Shown here in pieces: positions 62,128-64,000 of a stretch of 64,000 nucleotides of DNA. The notes beneath the pieces are model-generated. The model made no database searches. It was not told the origin of the DNA and saw only the letters and a program-made list of their open reading frames with translations. Positions within the stretch are counted from its first letter, which is position 1; every line of letters starts with the position of its first letter. This DNA is from Nothopassalora personata (Eukaryota > Ascomycota > Dothideomycetes > Mycosphaerellales > Mycosphaerellaceae), in the NCBI GenBank assembly GCA_033816765.1, contig CM066295.1, forward strand, positions 1,674,001 to 1,738,000. The letters are read 5' to 3'. The position numbers and the translations under genes are program-made.

Positions 62128-63412
62128 CTACCGCGAGAAGAACATGGCGTTGCCATCTCGATCCTTCCTCACACCACTGGCATAGTCTCTGGTTGCATCG
62201 AATTCTTCCCAACTGCTGGCCGGGTATATGTGCTTATTCCTCTCATACCACCGCCGATCGACCACTTTCGTCAGATTCGGATCGTGGTCATAGCCTTCGA
62301 GGTCGGCGTCTGGGATATCCGACTTTTGCGCGGCCTGCTGCTTTCTCTGAGCAGCCGTCTGGAGGTAGAGGCCGCCCTCGGGTTCGTCTTGGGGCGGTTC
62401 GGGCGTCGCAGCTTTTGAAGCAGGATTGGAGGAAGGTAGAAGGTGTTTCGGTGTGGACGATGTCGGCTCGGCAGAGTAGTTGAAGAGCTGGCCGTTTACG
62501 TAGCCGACAGTCTTATTGATGATGAAGTAATGGAAGTCTTGGTGCTGGGGGAAAATTAGCAGAGTGACGCGTTCCGGTGCGACAGATAGACTTACATGAG
62601 GAATGATTAGATCTCCCTTGACGACCATTAAATCGTCGACAGATATGCGTGCCCAGTCTCTCCTGCTCTTGTCGCCTTTGCCTGCCAAGTCCGCGCCGAC
62701 CTTCCGTGCTCGTTCTAGGAACAGCCAGATGTGGTCACCCTTCTTCATCCTGACCATGCCGCCCGGGACATTCTTGCCGTCGTAGAAGACGAAGGGAATC
62801 ATGAGCTCGGTCGCTTTCACCGCTTCCTGGATCTGCATGTACTCCCTCCGCAGCTGTTCCTTGAGCTGAGCTTCCTTCAGCAGCGCAGACTTGGTCAGCG
62901 CCTTGGGCTGCATGCCTACGCCTGTATTCGGCCTTAGGCTCTTCTTCTTGAACGCTGTACTGGCGTCCTCGGAAGGCGCTTCCGAATCGGTGGCATCTGG
63001 CGCAGTGGATGGCGTGGGTGCTCGTGAATCGCCCGGAGTGGCTACACGACTGGCCGCGTCTACATCGTCCTCACCGTCGCCAAAGGATAGCCCGCCTTTC
63101 TTCGCGATCTTCTTGCGCTTCTTGAATGCACTGCGAGTCCCCGCGGATGCTCCTAGGTCACTGTACTGGGGCCGTCAGTACCCACACACCCGGTTGCAAT
63201 ATGCGTCCTTACCGTCCGTCTGGTGTCGTCGCACCACTCGCTGTCGTGCTGCCATCTGCTGCCTCAAGTGCTTCTGCCCGCCTTTTGCGAAAGTCATCGA
63301 GAGTGACCAGACCAACGGTATCGGCCTTGAGGCGATCTTCGACTGTGACTGCTTGCGACGTGAATCGCGAGTCGTTCGGCGTCGATGCGCCAGAGATCGG
63401 TATTTCTGCCAT
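62128..63412 (-). CDS. XAP5/FAM50-family nuclear protein
   Basis: Three exons, 63412-63213, 63160-62596 and 62544-62128, introns 52 and 51 nt; 393 aa. Intron 2 is a multiple of three and reads through, but it has perfect GTAAGT, CTAAT and CCCCAG signals, and its removal gives LIIPHHQDFHYFI, the conserved XAP5 junction. Other family blocks are VTVEDRLKADTVGLVTLDDF at the N-terminus, FKKRKKIAKKGGLSFGD, PFVFYDGKNVPGGMVRMKKG, LEGYDHDPNLTKVVDRRWYE and RNKHIYPASSWEEFD. FAM50 proteins are nuclear and linked to mRNA processing in animals and plants. It is head-to-head with the TTC1-like gene across 154 bp. Confidence 0.92.
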
Positions 63413-63566
63413 GCTTGTGTACGCGGGGAAGAGGATTGTCGCAAAGCAGGAAAGTTGAATGAACCTCTCTCTCGGAGCTGCCTCCGCTCTTCACATGCAT
63501 CTTACATCACTCAGCACTGTTCAAACTTCCTTAAAAGACCAAGCGTACCGATAGGTATCATACACG

Positions 63567-64000
63567 ATGCCTTCCACACCGACATTCCACAAAGACGTGG
63601 GTGACGAGTCGGACAGTGATGCGAGCTTTCACTCCTTCCGCGATGACAACGAGTCGCAGCCAACCGCTGCACCACCATCAGCATCTCGAAAACCAGCTCC
63701 CTCCGAGACCAAGGCAAAGACTGCTAAGCCAGTGATTGACCGCTTCAAACCAGAAGAAGAAGCAACTCTCCTAGCGGAATCCAACTCGCTCAAAGGCGAC
63801 GCCAATCAGCTCTTCGGTAAAGGCAGCTTCGAGAACGCCATCCAAACATACGACCGAGCTCTCGCCTCATGTCCTAACTACCTCGACTACGAGCTAGCAG
63901 TCCTACGGTCCAACATAGCAGCCTGTCACCTGAAGCTCGAAGAGTGGAAAGAATGTGTAGAAAGTGCAGACAAAGGTGTCGACTGTCTCGAACGACTGGA
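63567..64000 (+). CDS. TTC1-like tetratricopeptide-repeat protein (5' part)
   Basis: The ORF opens at ATG 63567 (MPSTPTFHKDVGDESDSDAS) and runs off the window end, giving 144 residues here. An acidic, disordered N-terminus leads to DRFKPEEEATLLAESNSLKG and then TPR sequence: GDANQLFGKGSFENAIQTYD and RALASCPNYLDYELAVLRSN, with an N-A-C-H-L-K helix following. The layout resembles the TTC1 co-chaperone, a small three-TPR adaptor that binds HSP70/HSP90 tails. The C-terminal part is outside the window, so repeat number cannot be checked. It shares a 154-bp divergent promoter with the XAP5 gene. Confidence 0.8.
   Translation, partial: MPSTPTFHKDVGDESDSDASFHSFRDDNESQPTAAPPSASRKPAPSETKAKTAKPVIDRFKPEEEATLLAESNSLKGDANQLFGKGSFENAIQTYDRALASCPNYLDYELAVLRSNIAACHLKLEEWKECVESADKGVDCLERL

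Overview
This is about 64 kb of nuclear DNA from a filamentous ascomycete. Most introns are 50-70 nt with GT/AG ends and CTAAC/CTGAC-like branch points. The gene set (Zn2Cys6 regulator, DAL5-type MFS transporter, XAP5 protein, CSC1 channel, 2EXR-like proteins) looks most like Dothideomycetes, probably Mycosphaerellales; that placement is inference. Nothing bacterial, viral or mitochondrial was seen, and there is no intact transposon.

Layout. 0.3-9.6 kb is accessory: a hemerythrin-like gene, one intact 2EXR-like gene with three decayed relatives on the same strand, a five-exon lactonase-type metallo-hydrolase, an amino-acid permease relic, a DUF998-like membrane protein and an unidentified broken gene. 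9.7-15.9 kb holds a membrane-anchored carboxylesterase, a DAL5-type MFS transporter, PEX11 and a small membrane ORF. 16-26.6 kb holds a long intergenic stretch, a 942-aa disordered protein, a decayed MFS transporter and a C2H2-C2H2-Zn2Cys6 transcription factor convergent with that relic. 27-31.6 kb has a secreted Ser/Thr-rich protein and a Golgi-type glycosyltransferase. 32.8-33.6 kb carries two divergently oriented tRNA-like genes with an unusual shared insert of 64-70 nt in the anticodon loop, the most unusual feature here. 34-41 kb has 3-hydroxyisobutyrate dehydrogenase, a soluble tandem-ABC protein, a tandem pair of small Cys-rich proteins and another 2EXR-like ORF. 41.6-53.7 kb is the core block: a large disordered protein with a probable separate first exon, mitochondrial uS19 (RSM19), MRE11 and a CSC1/OSCA-type channel. 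54-58 kb is decayed (sterol-glucosyltransferase-like relic, hypothetical ORFs). 58.9-64 kb holds a GT17-type glycosyltransferase, a tail-anchored-looking protein, an XAP5/FAM50 homologue and the start of a TTC1-like TPR protein.

There is no operon-like organisation. RSM19/MRE11 and XAP5/TTC1-like are head-to-head pairs that probably share promoters. Conserved housekeeping genes alternate with pockets of eroding transporter, glucosyltransferase and 2EXR-family genes, as in a birth-and-death accessory compartment. Exon boundaries were worked out by hand from reading frames and splice consensus. They are reliable where protein motifs continue across the junction and tentative elsewhere.
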